A stretch of DNA of 64,000 nt, taken from NCBI GenBank assembly GCA_947396885.1, contig OX377202.1:108270221-108334220 (forward strand), in the 5' to 3' direction. The stretch comes from Heligmosomoides polygyrus polygyrus (lineage: Eukaryota > Nematoda > Chromadorea > Rhabditida > Heligmosomidae). Every line of letters begins with the position of its first letter. Positions within the stretch are counted from its first letter, which is position 1. A program made the position numbers and the translations under genes. The notes beneath the pieces are model-generated. The model saw only the letters and a program-made list of their open reading frames with translations, was not told the DNA's origin and searched no databases. Shown here in pieces: positions 24,701-35,079 of this stretch.

Positions 24701-27496
24701 TTCTAACTATCATCCGTGGGAGCTCTGTGCCGAACCCTGTCTCACTTGTACTACAACAAGCTGAATGCAGGTAGACCGCGAACGTTGATGAGCAATCGCC
24801 TGAGCCTGAGATGACAAATACAGCAGCTGCCATGTCCGACTTTCTATAAACCTCGGTGCGATGATGAATTCGTTGTTCTTCCTCGAACTCTGAGCGAGGT
24901 TTTTATCGACATTTATTAGAGATTAGTTTCGACGGGACCGCCTTTTTAGAATGGGTGAGAAGTTCAGCCGACGTAATGCGGTACAGTAGTCAACGAAAAC
25001 TTACTCGGCTACTATCAGGGTGTGCAGAAAGTTTTGCAAGAATTGAGTGATTTTATTCAACAAGCAATAACAACAATAGAAGCAATTGATCACTATTCGC
25101 AGTAATTTGTAGCTATGGTCTTCCTCCAACGCTCACCTCTTCAGATCGAAAATGAAGCTGAAGCGATCCAATCCTCTACGGCGCGCTTGATACCGTTACA
25201 ACCGTCGAGTCTGTTACCTGCAGAGGAAGCTTAGCGGCTCGTGAAGGCATGCTAGTCACAGGGGCTAAGATCTGGGGAGCACGGTGGGCGTGGTAGCCAT
25301 ATGATGCCTGGCCTGCGAGGATCCATGTTGCCTTAACATGGTAAAGTCTCGCGTTGTCCACGACCATGCAGAAAGTACAACGGTAAGGGTCGTAGGAATG
25401 GTTCCAGCACGCTTAGCTCGGTATCCTCTGGCGCGGATCGCTGGAACGGTCGAAAAACGAGTACTTGTAGCCTCGCTCATTTTCTTTAAACTGTTTGTTG
25501 GATTATTCTGCGCGCAGGCCAGAACATCACTGGTTTTTGGAGACTGCGAATGTCAACAGCGAGAGTATTCCTCCAAGGAGGAGTTGCCTCCATCGAATCG
25601 CTCGCATTATCTGTAGCAGATGGTGTAGGAGGTGGCGTTGCTGCACATCGACGACACCAATTCACGTTGAGTTTGAGCTGCAGAGCGTCCAGAACGATAG
25701 CAATGAAACAATAGACGGCGGTAGTCGCGACGATCCGACATCGTTTGCACGGGGGTATTCAACGATAGCGACAGTTTCAAAAAACGATTGGCTGCTGCTT
25801 ATATAATGATGTGTTGTTTAAACCGTTGCATTGGCGCGATAGCGCCTCCCTCATTCAAAGGAAGGCACTCAAATTCTTGCAAAACTTTCTGCACACCCCA
25901 GTATATCCTATTCTGTTCGTATTCTCTAATCTGTGACTTCTCAATGCTACGCGTTCTGTTGAACTTCAGTGACCATAGGCAAATAGCCCATCAGTGACTT
26001 CAGATTCACTTCTCCTCGCTCTCCCATTTTTTATAAATTGTACTGCTCTAAAAGTGTTTAGAAGGATTCAGTGAAAGTTGAATTGCAGTGAAGCTAAAAA
26101 TAAAATCTTTGATTGAAGAACCGTAACTCTGCTCACAGTGCAGCCGATGAAGAAACAAAAAGCTTATTTAAGTAAAAGTCTCATTCAGTTCTATCAATTA
26201 GATGTTGGTCTGAGAACCTTAACTAAATTTTAAGTAGTTATGAACTGAAATGTGTAACCGAAGGTGCGTGACCCCAATTGCGTAATTTGCCCCTTGGGGG
26301 AATGGGAGACTGCAGCAGGAGTGAGACCATCAACTTAATTTCTTTCTGCGCCTTTGACGACGAATACATTGGAGAGACGGCGTGACTTCTCTATATTCGG
26401 GTCAAGGAACATCGGCAAGGCAAATCCAAGTCGCGCTTTCCACCCCACTGGGCACCCATAGGGTTGAAAGACATGGAGGGGAAGAGTTCGAGATTCTGGG
26501 TCTGGAATCCTACATCACTGCGCGAAAGACACGACGTCCTTTTGGAATCATTCTAAGAACTCAAAAATTAATCAAAAAGAGGAACGTCTTGCGATCACAG
26601 CAAACTTCCTCCGTTTTTGAGACTCTGTGGGCTGACCAGGTTCTGTACCGCGGTCTCACCTGGGTCAGTGCAAGGACAGCAACTGTCCTATATAATCCAT
26701 AACCTTCAAAAATAGTTAGGCACAACCTGAAGGCTGCCCAGCTTGTAGTCTCCTTATCCGTCCACTTCTGTGGATCCGCCTAGAGTCGGTTTTTCTGCAG
26801 TCGATCTCTCTTGTTTGCTGAGTAGTGCTTCGCCGGATTATATGTAAGAAGTTGTCGAGGGATTTGGCCATTCAACTTTGTGAATGTTCTGTCTCATTTA
26901 GGCCTTTGAAGAAGACGATTTTGCCGAAAGGTCGGCCAATCGGCCAATAAACGGATTTACCAATCTCGTATGGCTAACTCCTATGACTAACTATGACGTC
27001 AACAAACAACAATCACCGATAACAAGAACAATAGTCGGACCTGATGAACTATTAAAAATAGCTCGGAAGCTGGTAGCATCTAAATCTGAAAGAAATCTGT
27101 GCTGAATAGGAGTAGTTAAGGATTCCTCAAAGAAATGCTTATTAAGAAGGACAAGTTTGTGGCTACTAAAATTGTGGAATATGTTCATTAGTTACTAAGC
27201 CATTTCAACTGGAAGTGTTTCTTTGGCGAGTTCAAAAACTCAGACAGAACATTCCTTACAACCTAATAGAAACTTATAGAGACGTGACTCCCGGAATGTT
27301 TTTAAACATGTCGTGCCTACAACAGTATTTTATTACAGATCAGCATGTTGTCAAGGAAGCCAGCAAGGAAAATGGATCAAGTAAGACAAGAATAAATCTA
27401 TTAGAGTTGCTGTATTTCTTCCTTTTGTCGTTTCAAGTGACTGCTATTCCAGAACGCCCGATACGATGGTACAGCAAAGAAGATGAAACGCGTTAA
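18761..27496 (+). CDS. Unrecognised multi-exon gene with coiled-coil exon and repeated 3' exon
   Basis: Candidate exons are 18761-18957, 19135-19190, 20841-20950, 23100-23283, 23464-23511, 27339-27380 and 27453-27496 (TAA). Most have clear acceptors (ATAATCAG, GTTCAG, AATTTCAG, TTGCAG, TTACAG, TTCCAG) and GTAAG/GTATG donors. Phases agree at 18957/19135 (0), 20950/23100 (0), 23283/23464 (1), 23511/27339 (1) and 27380/27453 (1). One linking exon must be missing between 19190 and 20841. Exon 1 encodes NVLLKIVAAFGGSTVEQ...LELVFIGVK. Exon 3 is heptad-rich (KANFDKLARKVDEDLKELKQ). Exon 4 has LYLRKWRKLLETEG then a Pro/Glu/Thr-rich stretch. Exons 5 and 6 look duplicated (LHITKGASKEVAS, QHVVKEASKENGS). 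The product ends RPIRWYSKEDETR. I recognise no family. Introns carry SINE A, a MITE and a mariner relic. It could be two genes; the 3.8-kb last-but-one intron is the weakest link. Confidence 0.5.
21016..21319 (+). mobile_element. SINE family A copy with 9-bp TSD
   Basis: AAGCTATAT occurs at 21016-21024 and 21311-21319. Between them lies a tRNA-derived head (A-box-like TTAGCGCAGTCAGAGG, B-box-like GGTCCTGGTTCGTATTTC), the shared body and a CTTTATATCC-like 3' tail. It lies in the 20950-23100 intron. Confidence 0.85.
22115..22265. repeat. TTAAT/AATTA low-complexity tract
   Basis: Short runs of TAATTAAT interspersed with AAAGCGTAAATTAAAG. Simple sequence with no coding signal. Confidence 0.8.
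24132..24474. mobile_element. Composite MITE with 3-bp TAA duplication and a perfect central palindrome
   Basis: The outer ends GGCCTATGTTATACTACCGC and its near complement CGGGAGTATAACTCAGGCC are flanked by TAA at 24132-24134 and 24472-24474. Inside, 24245-24280 and 24283-24318 are perfect 36-bp reverse complements around TC. It looks like two related elements meeting head to head. GGCC ends plus TAA fit PIF/Harbinger-type MITEs. GC-rich shadow ORFs cover it on both strands. Confidence 0.75.
25013..25903 (-). mobile_element. Decayed mariner-type element with TIRs
   Basis: Inverted ends GTGTGCAGAAAGTTTTGCAA and the complement near 25875-25899 are bounded by TA dinucleotides at 25013-25014 and 25902-25903. 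The minus strand retains VDNARLYHVKATWIL, a degraded version of the catalytic-region HDNARPH motif of Tc1/mariner transposases. At 887 bp with many stops it is internally deleted and inactive. Confidence 0.7.
26903..26950 (+). repeat. Hammerhead-like / Penelope-type motif, copy 1
   Basis: TTTGAAGAAGACG, an interrupted stem, then GCCGAAAGGTCGGCCAAT followed by an AATAAA. The arrangement (GAAGAAG ... CGAAA ... AATAAA) resembles motifs at 44593 and 45384. Confidence 0.35.
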
Positions 27497-27620
27497 GTAT
27501 TTACAATCTTTTTGGCAACGAAACATATTTCTTTGAATTGATTTGGGTTTTACTGCATGAACTGACGAAAAAAAACATGCCAGATCACAGTGAGGTACGG
27601 GTTCGCGGACATTTTCCACT

Positions 27621-27940
27621 TTACCTCGCCCAGTATGGGCGCGTGTAGCGCAGACGGAGGGGGCGCCGGCTGTCGCGTGCACCCGATAACAGGTTCCTGG
27701 TTCGGATTTCCCGCCCAGGCCAACCAAGCCTTGCATCCCTCCTGGGGCGGTGAATTGGTACCAGACTTGTCTGGGAAGGATAACGCGCTGACTTGTTCAT
27801 CGGCTGGCCACCGCAAGTCATTGTATGGCCAAATACGCATTCAAATCGCCTCCACGACATCACGTAAAGTGGAATGCGTGGCGCAACCCAAAAAGGATTG
27901 ATTAACGCCGTCCTTTATCCCTTATCCTTACCTCGCCCAG
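27621..27940 (+). mobile_element. SINE family A copy with 13-bp TSD
   Basis: TTACCTCGCCCAG at 27621-27633 and 27928-27940 brackets the copy. The head has A-box-like TGTAGCGCAGACGGAGGG and B-box-like TTCCTGGTTCGGATTTCCC. The 3' end is a TTTATCCCTTATCC tail. Perfect duplications suggest a young insertion. Overlapping ORFs on both strands belong to the SINE. Confidence 0.9.
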
Positions 27941-28324
27941 TTAGGCCGCAAGCATCGGTGACAGCCAAGCAATGTCGAGCATTGGATAAGGAAACAAGGG
28001 GTGAAGCAGTGGGTTGATAGCTGGAGTCTGCGTCGGCGCATTTTTTTGCGATAAAGTCTTGAAAAGGAATAAGCAAGCAGGAAAACAAGCAAATGAATTT
28101 TTTCATGTGAAAGCGCAACGAAGAGCAAAGTCAGAAAGAAGGTCACGTTCGCTACCACTCCTGGACCGGAGCGATCCCAGAGATCCATGTTACCCTAACA
28201 ATGCGCACACCCTACCGTACCCTGCCGTAATTGATCGAAATTTCAAAAGCTCATTTCGGATTCACACTACAAATAGCTTCTGGTGCAAAGTTCGAGCGAA
28301 AGTTTTCTTCCTATTTCTGCTACT

Positions 28325-28890
28325 TGGACAGGATGTAGGGCCCTGTAAGCGGAATTCAGAACCACAGTTATTTTTTGCTGGACGCTTTTTTAAAGGATAA
28401 GGATAAAGGACGACGTTATTCAATCCCCTTTGGGATGCGCCACGCATTCTACTTCTACGGGATGTCGCAGAGGCGAGTTGAATGCGTATTTGGCCACACA
28501 ATGGTTTGCAGTGGCCAGCCGATGAACAATTCAGCGCTTTATCCTTCCCAGGCAAGCCTGGTACCAATTCACCGACCCCGGAGGGATGGAAGGCTTTGTT
28601 GGCCTGGGCGGGAAATCCGAACCAGGAACCTGGTATGGGATGCAGGCAACAGCCGGCGCCTCCTCCGACTGCGCTACACGCGCCCGTAACGCTTTTTTCC
28701 TTAAAAAAAAACGCTTTTTTAAAGACCTAAAAATGATGTCTGAAAACGTGCGCACAACTATCATCAATCTCTACGACATCACGAGATGTGCCTCCATGGC
28801 GCAGTCGGCGCCAATGTTGTCTCATAGAAGCACACTGGAAGGGTTTTGAGTTCGAGTCCGCGTACTGGCGATGTGTTTGCACATATTAGT
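28325..28890 (+). mobile_element. SINE family B copy, interrupted by a SINE A
   Basis: The left part (GGATGTAGGGCCCTGTAAGC ... TTTTTTGCTGGACGC) and right part (CTAAAAATGATGTCTG, then the tRNA-like GGCGCAGTCGGCGCC / TTTTGAGTTCGAGTCCGCG at 28797-28865) are contiguous in the related minus copy at 29535-29765. SINE A sits between them at 28396-28710. Confidence 0.7.
28382..28724 (-). mobile_element. SINE family A inserted within SINE B (14-bp TSD)
   Basis: ACGCTTTTTTAAAG occurs at 28382-28395 and 28711-28724. Between them is a complete minus-oriented SINE A: tail GGATAAGGATAAAGG on the left, tRNA-like head (CTCCGACTGCGCTACACGC in complement) on the right. Confidence 0.9.
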
Positions 28891-28899
28891 CTGTTGTTG

Positions 28900-29530
28900 A
28901 TACGCTTCTTCGTGATAACAGGAGTCAATTTTAGACCATCAGTGCTTACAGCAAACCAAGGCTGTCTATTTGCGCCTTCATATGTGCTAATGTTTCAACA
29001 ATGCCTATCTGCACCACTACCATATCATACCATATCACCATTCCGAACTGGGTACCACCCATGACTTTTCTTTTGATTGCAGATTATAAGTCTGACCTAG
29101 TTCTGCGCTCCGGTGTTTCGGCCGTGTCTGTCATACATGTAGATAGCAGCTGGATATGTTGATGACCCTCCTCGGGGTCCTACTCTACGCCAACCGATTA
29201 TGCCTTCAACGGAGAAGAAGTGGTGATGCCTTGTCAGGGAATCGAAGATTGGTTGTCCCTAGTGTTGGCAATGCTGCTGGTGGGACAGGCGCTTTTGTTT
29301 TACTTGTTTCATAGAGTTGTGCAATAGCTGTTGACTTAAACGGAAGAGCAAGACAAAACTTTTTATTTCCAGAGAAATGATATGGCGTAGATAGGCACTG
29401 TTGAAAAAGTAGAGCATATGAAGACGCAAGTAGACAGCCTTAGTTCGCTGTCAGCATTAATGGTCTAAAACTGGAACCTGTGATCATATGAATAAGCGTG
29501 ATAATAACAAACTAATATATGGAAAAGTTT
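28900..29530. other. No gene seen
   Basis: There is no exon with matched splice sites and no repeat shared with the rest of the window, apart from SINE edges. Confidence 0.4.
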
Positions 29531-29534
29531 TGGC

Positions 29535-29765
29535 AGTACGCAGACTCGAACTCGAAACCCTCCAGTGTGCTTCTACGAGGCGGCACCCCTACCGACTACG
29601 CCCCCGAGGCACATCTCGTGGGATGTCGTAGGGGTTGATGATAGTTGGGCGCATGCAGTTTGCATACAGACCTCCTTTTCAAGTCTTAGGTCCTAAAAAA
29701 GCGTTCAGCAAAAACTAACTGTAATTCTGGACTCCGCCCACAGGGCTCTACATCCTCTCAAAATA
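29535..29765 (-). mobile_element. SINE family B copy
   Basis: On the minus strand it reads ACAGTTAGTTTTTGCTGAACG, AACTATCATCA, ACGAGATGTGCC and a tRNA-like segment with GGCGTAGTCGGTAGGGG and TTTCGAGTTCGAGTCTGCG. It is the uninterrupted version of the 28.3-28.9 kb element. Confidence 0.7.
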
Positions 29766-29869
29766 GCATCGCAAAACCTCACCTTGAGTTGGGAACCTTT
29801 CCTTGTTAGATGGAGGTAGTTTATTCTCTTGCACAAATTGTAGCCTAGTCTATAGACTACGAACTAATA

Positions 29870-30190
29870 ATTTGATGATAAAAGGATAAAGGATAAAGGG
29901 GATAGAGGCGTTATTCAATCCCTTTGGGATGCGCCACGCATTCTACTTCTACGGGATGTCATGGAGGCGATTTGAATGCGTATTTGGCCATACAATCACT
30001 TGCGGTGACCAGCCGATGAACAAGTCAGCGCTCTATCCTTTCTAGACAAGTCTGGTACCAATTCACCGACCCAGGAGGGATGGAAGCCTTGGTTGGCCTG
30101 GTCGGGAAATCCGAACTAGGAACCTGGTATCGGGTGCAGGCGACAGCCGGCGCCTCCTCCGATTGTGCTCCAAGCGCTCATTTGATGATA
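29870..30190 (-). mobile_element. SINE family A copy with 11-bp TSD
   Basis: ATTTGATGATA at 29870-29880 and 30180-30190 flanks a minus-oriented SINE A with a GGATAAAGGATAAAGG tail complement on the left and the tRNA-like head on the right. Confidence 0.9.
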
Positions 30191-30194
30191 TTCT

Positions 30195-30690
30195 GCAATT
30201 ATTATTAGTTTCTGATGCTCGATGATGATTACGTCAAGAAGCACCTGAAAAGCAAGCATTATCAACAACAAAACACCGGGTTTGTTGATGAACAGATGTA
30301 AAACAAGAGGTGTGTAACATAAGAAGAGCATTTGAAAATAATATCTGATTTTGCTTTTCGCTTTGCAGAACAGACGGTGACAGGAACCATCAACGACAAC
30401 ATCTGACAGCACTGGGCATGCAGAAGATAAACGCTGTTTCATTTGTAGAAGAGATTAAGCGTACATTTTATGCCTATACATTCCAATAAAACTGTTTTTG
30501 ACAAATGAGTAATGATAAATGGGATGATAATTTGTTAAGTTATGAAAGAAACATTAATCCACCTCTGTCTCGTAATGCAGAGATGGCTATATGAACGACT
30601 GTTTGGACAGAGCCATGCCTTATGGTGGTCATCTGATGGAATACTCATCGTCTCAAAATCTAAAAGCAATCCGTCGATTCAAGGAGTTGG
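30195..30690. other. No gene seen
   Basis: AT-rich unique-looking sequence without supported exons. Confidence 0.4.
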
Positions 30691-30699
30691 AAGGCTTGT

Positions 30700-30782
30700 T
30701 TGACTCGAGATTCGAACCACGAACATGACTCGGGAACTCCACGCGACAAGCAGCGCCTTCTACGACTGCGCTATCGCGCAAT
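30700..30782 (-). mobile_element. tRNA-like SINE head
   Basis: On the minus strand GATAGCGCAGTCGTAGAAGG (A-box-like) and CGTGGTTCGAATCTCGAG (B-box-like) lie about 40 bp apart. No cloverleaf closure or acceptor stem, so it is a SINE relic rather than a tRNA gene. Confidence 0.55.
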
Positions 30783-31159
30783 GAGGAGCATTCAGCCTGT
30801 CTGCGTGTTTAACAAAGTTTGGTTCCAATCAAAATTTTCAACTGCAGTTAACAATAGAAAACACAAGAAAAGAAATGAAGGAAACAATTGTAAAACAACT
30901 AGAGAGAAGAGATGAGAATTGAGGGGAGAGAAGAAGATTAAAGAAAAATAGGAGAAAGGTTCGTTTTGCCACTTTCTTCAGACGAACCTTTCTTTTGGGC
31001 TCCTTCCGTGGCTCTTCAGTGAAGAAGAGAAGCATTAAATAAGACTTCGTTTAACTCTATCATGAATTTTAACTTTAATAAATTGTTATATTTTTTATAC
31101 TTCGATTCTCATTTACATAAATGCATTCTAGTTATCAATTTAATGAGTGAAATGTTATT

Positions 31160-31619
31160 TTTTAGTAGTTTTATTATAACTCAAAAAATAAATAAATAAG
31201 CAAAAAAATTAAGTCAAAAACTAAGTAAACAAACACATATCTATTAGTTAATTTTTATTTTAATTTTTTAAAAATTTTCATTATATAAAGTAATTATAAT
31301 TAACTTTATTTTATTTTATTTTATTTTATTTTATTTTTTAAATTTTATAATAAGTCAAATAAAATAAATAAGTAAAAAAAATTAAGTCAAAAACTAAGTA
31401 AATAAACACATATATCCAGGACTAATTAATTTTTATTTTGATTTTTTAAAAATTTTTATTATATAAAAGTAATTATAATTGATTTTATTTTATTTTATTT
31501 ATTTTTTAAAATTTTATTATAACTCAAATAAAATAAATAAATAAGTAAAAAAATTAAGTTAAAAACTAAGTAAATAAACACCTATATCCAAGATTAATTA
31601 ATTTTTATTTTAATTTTTT
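31160..31619. repeat. AT-rich tandem repeat, about 172-bp period, 2.7 copies
   Basis: The AATTAAGTCAAAAACTAAG phrase recurs near 31209, 31382 and 31554 (last copy with one change), interspersed with TTTTATTTTATT runs. The array is cut by the RTE insertion at 31620 and resumes briefly at 35080 with TATATAAAAGTAA. Confidence 0.85.
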
Positions 31620-34600
31620 AAAAATTTCATTCCACGGATCTCCCTCGATAGAGAGCCTTCGGGCTCTCTTGTTAAGAGGGATCTCGGGCCGCTTGTCGCA
31701 GGGCCACGTGGCGCGTCCCCGGGTGGTGGATAGGGGAATTAAACGCGAACCAAATGCGACCGTGTACTGCCCAGAGACGCAGGTGGGATGCAGGGGATGG
31801 ACTCCTTGCTCCTGCTGTGTCGGGTCGATGCGTTCCTTGTGCGTGGGAGCGGCATGTTCGTGCACAGTGTGCGTGGATGTGTCCGTGACTGTGCGGATTG
31901 TAACTGTGTCGGCTCGGCCAAAAGCTTGCACTCGGTAGACTGGGAGTACATGTAAGGCGATTCGAGGCCGCCTTAAGTCTCGCCCCGTCCCTTCGGGCAG
32001 TCTGGCTGGCTGCCCGGAGTACCCCGCCCGCACGACAGAGCCTGACTAGCTACCCGTGTTGTATTCCAGTCAAACACAGCAGCACTAAAGGGCCTCATTC
32101 CCCTGACCCCGAAAGAGCCCCCATTTCTGCAGCGATGGGAAGGACGAGTACGGAGAGGCTGCTAAAATCTCAGGGCCTAACCAGGCTGCGCAAACTGAGA
32201 AGGACTAGGATGACGATCTGTACTTACAACGCCCGCACGCTTGCGTCCGAAGCATCCGTCGAGGACCTGATGATGCAAGCCAGGAAGATCAAGTACGACG
32301 TCATCGGACTGACCGAGACGAGAAGACACCACCCCCTACACGCCGCCTACGACTCCGGAGAAGAACTGTTCCTCGGAACATGCGACAGCAGGGGAGTAGG
32401 CGGCGTTGGTGTCCTCGTCAACACGCACTTGGCCATGAACATCGATTCGTACGAGTCTCTGACAAGCCGAATCGGACGTCTGCGACTGAAGCGATGTGGC
32501 TCCGTGCCAGCCTTGACTGTGTTCGTCGCGTATGCCCCAACATCCGACTACGACGACGAAGACGTCGAGGCCTTCTACGTGGAGCTGGAGAAGTTCTATA
32601 AGGAAGATCACACCTTCTACAAGGTGATCGTCGGCGACTTCAACGCCAAGATCGGGCCACGAAGGTCGCCGGAAGAACTTCACATCGGAACCCACGGTTT
32701 GGAGTGGAACGAGCAAGGTGAAAGGCTGTCTGAGTTTATCATGTCGACCAAGACCATCCATGGAAACTCGCAGTTCCAGAAGCCTCCCTCCCTACGATGG
32801 ACCTGGGAATCCCCCGGTGGCCAGTTCCACAACGAGATCGACCACATCATCGTCAATCGCAAGTATTGCCTGACCGATGTCTCCGTTGTCCCCAAGTTTT
32901 ACACGGGATCGGACCACCGCCTCCTTCGCGCGAGGTTCCGCTTTTCGCGTCAAGGAGAGAAGGCCGCGAAGTTCAAGAAGAGGAATCCCAGAACGACCAT
33001 CAACTGGGACCTTTACACCTCTCTTGTCGGCCTTTGGGAAGATGCCGTCATGGACAACGTCGACGAGGAATACGATCGCTTCGTGCACCATCTCCACGAT
33101 AGTGCTAAGGGAGCCGAGAGCTTGAAGACCACCAAGAGACGCCTGTCTCCGGAAACTCTCGAGCTGATACGCCAGCGTGGAGCAGCACGAGCGTCAGGCA
33201 ACTACCAACTGACGTCCGAGCTTGCAAAGCTATGCAGAGCGGCGATAAAGGAAGATCTCAAAGAGAGAAGGGCGGAAGTGTTGGCTGAAGCAGCAGAGGC
33301 AGGGCTGAGCATTCGCAATGCCCGCCGGAACTTCGCCAACTTCAAGACCAAGATGACCGCTCTCCGACGTCCTGACGGAACCATCACCTCTTCCAGAAGG
33401 ACCATGGAGAAAGTCATCCACGACTTCTACTCCGATCTCTTCGATAGCCACGTCCACCTGCCCCCATGCCATCTTCCGCAGGATGGATACGTCGTTCCCT
33501 CTGTTCTCCCTTCCGAGATCCGACACGCCATCTCGTCGGTGAAGAAACGTACAGCACCCGGTTCTGACAGGATCAGAGCTGAACACCTGAAGAACCTCCC
33601 GCCAGCGCTCATCAACACCTTGGCGCGGCTCTTCACACGCTACCTGTCCGAATGCAAGGTTCCATCTCAGTGGAAGACCAGCAAGACCGTTTTGCTGTAC
33701 AAGAAGGGAGACGTGCACGACATTGGCAACTATCGCCCGATCTGCCTGTTGTCCGTAGTCTACAAGCTGTTCACTCGAGTCATCCTGAATAGGATTAGTA
33801 GAACGCTGGACGAAGGACAGCCATGCGAACAAGCAGGATTTCGGAGAGGATTCAGCACGATCGACCACATACACACCATTACGAAGCTCATCGAAGTGTC
33901 GCGAGAGTACAAGCTGCCGCTGTGCCTTACGTTCATTGACACGAAGAAGGCATTCGACTCCGTCGAGACTGAAGCGGTCATGGAAGCCCTGCTCACCCAG
34001 GGCGTTCCTACTCAGTACATCAGAGTTCTTCGAGAGTTGTACAGTGGATTCACGACCAAGATCTCACCATTCTACAACGACGTCGTCATTGACGTGAAGA
34101 GAGGGGTTCGACAAGGGGATACCATATCCCCGAAGCTCTTCAGCGCCACCCTCGAAAACGTCATGCGCGAACTAGAATGGGAAGACATGGGAGTGAAGGT
34201 CGACGGCCGGCAACTGCACCATCTTCGCTTCGCTGACGACATCGTGCTCATAACCCCGAGCATCAGTCAGGCGGAACGAATGCTGGCCGACTTCGATCGT
34301 GTATGTGGAAGCGTTGGACTGCAGCTGAATCTTACGAAGACGATGTTCATGAAGAACGGATGGGTTTCTGATGCCCCATTCTCGCTCAACGGAACGAACA
34401 TCTCCGAATGCCCCAGCTATGTGTATCTGGGTCGCGAAGTCAACATGACCAACGACCTAGCACCAGAGCTGAGCAGAAGGAAACGAGCGGCTTGGGGAGC
34501 TTTCAAGAGCGTCGAAGAAGTCGTGAAGAAAACGAAGAACGTCCGACTCCGTGCCCACCTATTCGACTCCACAGTTCTTTCTGCCCTAACATACGCCTCA

Positions 34601-35079
34601 GAGACCTGGGCTATACGAAAGCAGGATGAACACGCGATCAGCGTCGCGCAGCGTGGAATCGAGAGGACGATGCTCGGAGTGACACGACTCACGCAAGTGA
34701 GAGAAGGTCTCCGGAGTTCCGAGCTTCGCCGACGTTCGAAGATCAGAGACGCTGTCGCGTGGGCCAAGTCGTCGAAAATTAGGTGGGCCGGCCACGTAAT
34801 GCGATTCGCAGACACCCGCTGGACGAGAGCCGTCACAGATTGGATTCCGCGGGATGTCAAAAGAACACCAGGACGCCCACCAACGCGTTGGTCGGACTTC
34901 TTCGTGAAAGCCCTGAACGACCGATATGACGCTCTTCGTGTCCCTCGAGCGAGGAGGATCCATTGGACCACTCTGGCACGCGACAGGGACGAATGGAGAC
35001 GCTGCTGGCGCCCGCTCGAGCAAGTCGATGATCAACGGGACGACAGGTGATACAGGTGATACAGGTGAAAAATTTCATT
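31620..35079 (+). mobile_element. Full-length RTE-clade LINE with 12-bp TSD
   Basis: AAAAATTTCATT occurs at 31620-31631 and 35068-35079, leaving a body of about 3.44 kb. It has a 5' untranslated region of about 500 bp, one long ORF, a very short 3' region and a tail of GATACAGGT repeats at 35048-35067, as is typical of RTE elements. Near the 5' end (31645-31680) TCCCTC, AGAGCC-TTCG-GGCTCT and GAGGGA can form a two-part hairpin with a UUCG tetraloop. The intact ORF and perfect TSD indicate a recent, possibly still competent copy. Confidence 0.93.
32135..35050 (+). CDS. RTE endonuclease/reverse transcriptase, intact 971 aa
   Basis: The N-terminal apurinic-like endonuclease spans about residues 26-270: N32 in [10 protein letters not shown]61 in GLTETRR, D169/N171 in VGDFNAK, D238 in EIDHIIVN and the SDH triad at 261-263. 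The reverse transcriptase lies at about 480-770: [42 protein letters not shown], the catalytic [10 protein letters not shown] near residue 700 and [10 protein letters not shown]. The C-terminus has the conserved IRWAGHVMR and [14 protein letters not shown] blocks. The enzyme nicks target DNA and primes reverse transcription of its own RNA there. No stop or frameshift. The true start may be a few codons away (a second Met opens MTICTYN at residue 26). Confidence 0.95.
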   Translation: MGRTSTERLLKSQGLTRLRKLRRTRMTICTYNARTLASEASVEDLMMQARKIKYDVIGLTETRRHHPLHAAYDSGEELFLGTCDSRGVGGVGVLVNTHLAMNIDSYESLTSRIGRLRLKRCGSVPALTVFVAYAPTSDYDDEDVEAFYVELEKFYKEDHTFYKVIVGDFNAKIGPRRSPEELHIGTHGLEWNEQGERLSEFIMSTKTIHGNSQFQKPPSLRWTWESPGGQFHNEIDHIIVNRKYCLTDVSVVPKFYTGSDHRLLRARFRFSRQGEKAAKFKKRNPRTTINWDLYTSLVGLWEDAVMDNVDEEYDRFVHHLHDSAKGAESLKTTKRRLSPETLELIRQRGAARASGNYQLTSELAKLCRAAIKEDLKERRAEVLAEAAEAGLSIRNARRNFANFKTKMTALRRPDGTITSSRRTMEKVIHDFYSDLFDSHVHLPPCHLPQDGYVVPSVLPSEIRHAISSVKKRTAPGSDRIRAEHLKNLPPALINTLARLFTRYLSECKVPSQWKTSKTVLLYKKGDVHDIGNYRPICLLSVVYKLFTRVILNRISRTLDEGQPCEQAGFRRGFSTIDHIHTITKLIEVSREYKLPLCLTFIDTKKAFDSVETEAVMEALLTQGVPTQYIRVLRELYSGFTTKISPFYNDVVIDVKRGVRQGDTISPKLFSATLENVMRELEWEDMGVKVDGRQLHHLRFADDIVLITPSISQAERMLADFDRVCGSVGLQLNLTKTMFMKNGWVSDAPFSLNGTNISECPSYVYLGREVNMTNDLAPELSRRKRAAWGAFKSVEEVVKKTKNVRLRAHLFDSTVLSALTYASETWAIRKQDEHAISVAQRGIERTMLGVTRLTQVREGLRSSELRRRSKIRDAVAWAKSSKIRWAGHVMRFADTRWTRAVTDWIPRDVKRTPGRPPTRWSDFFVKALNDRYDALRVPRARRIHWTTLARDRDEWRRCWRPLEQVDDQRDDR

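Noticed and set aside
27590..27901. ORFs around 27.6-27.9, 28.3-28.7 and 30.1-30.4 kb
   Set aside because: They lie within SINE A copies defined by target-site duplications.
28790..28870. tRNA genes
   Set aside because: A- and B-box-like motifs are clear, but no acceptor stem or full cloverleaf can be drawn, and the segments recur with SINE bodies attached. The same holds at 30.7, 46.9, 52.9 and 56.9 kb.
32336..35035. Minus-strand ORFs of 70-214 codons
   Set aside because: Antisense shadows of the intact RTE frame.
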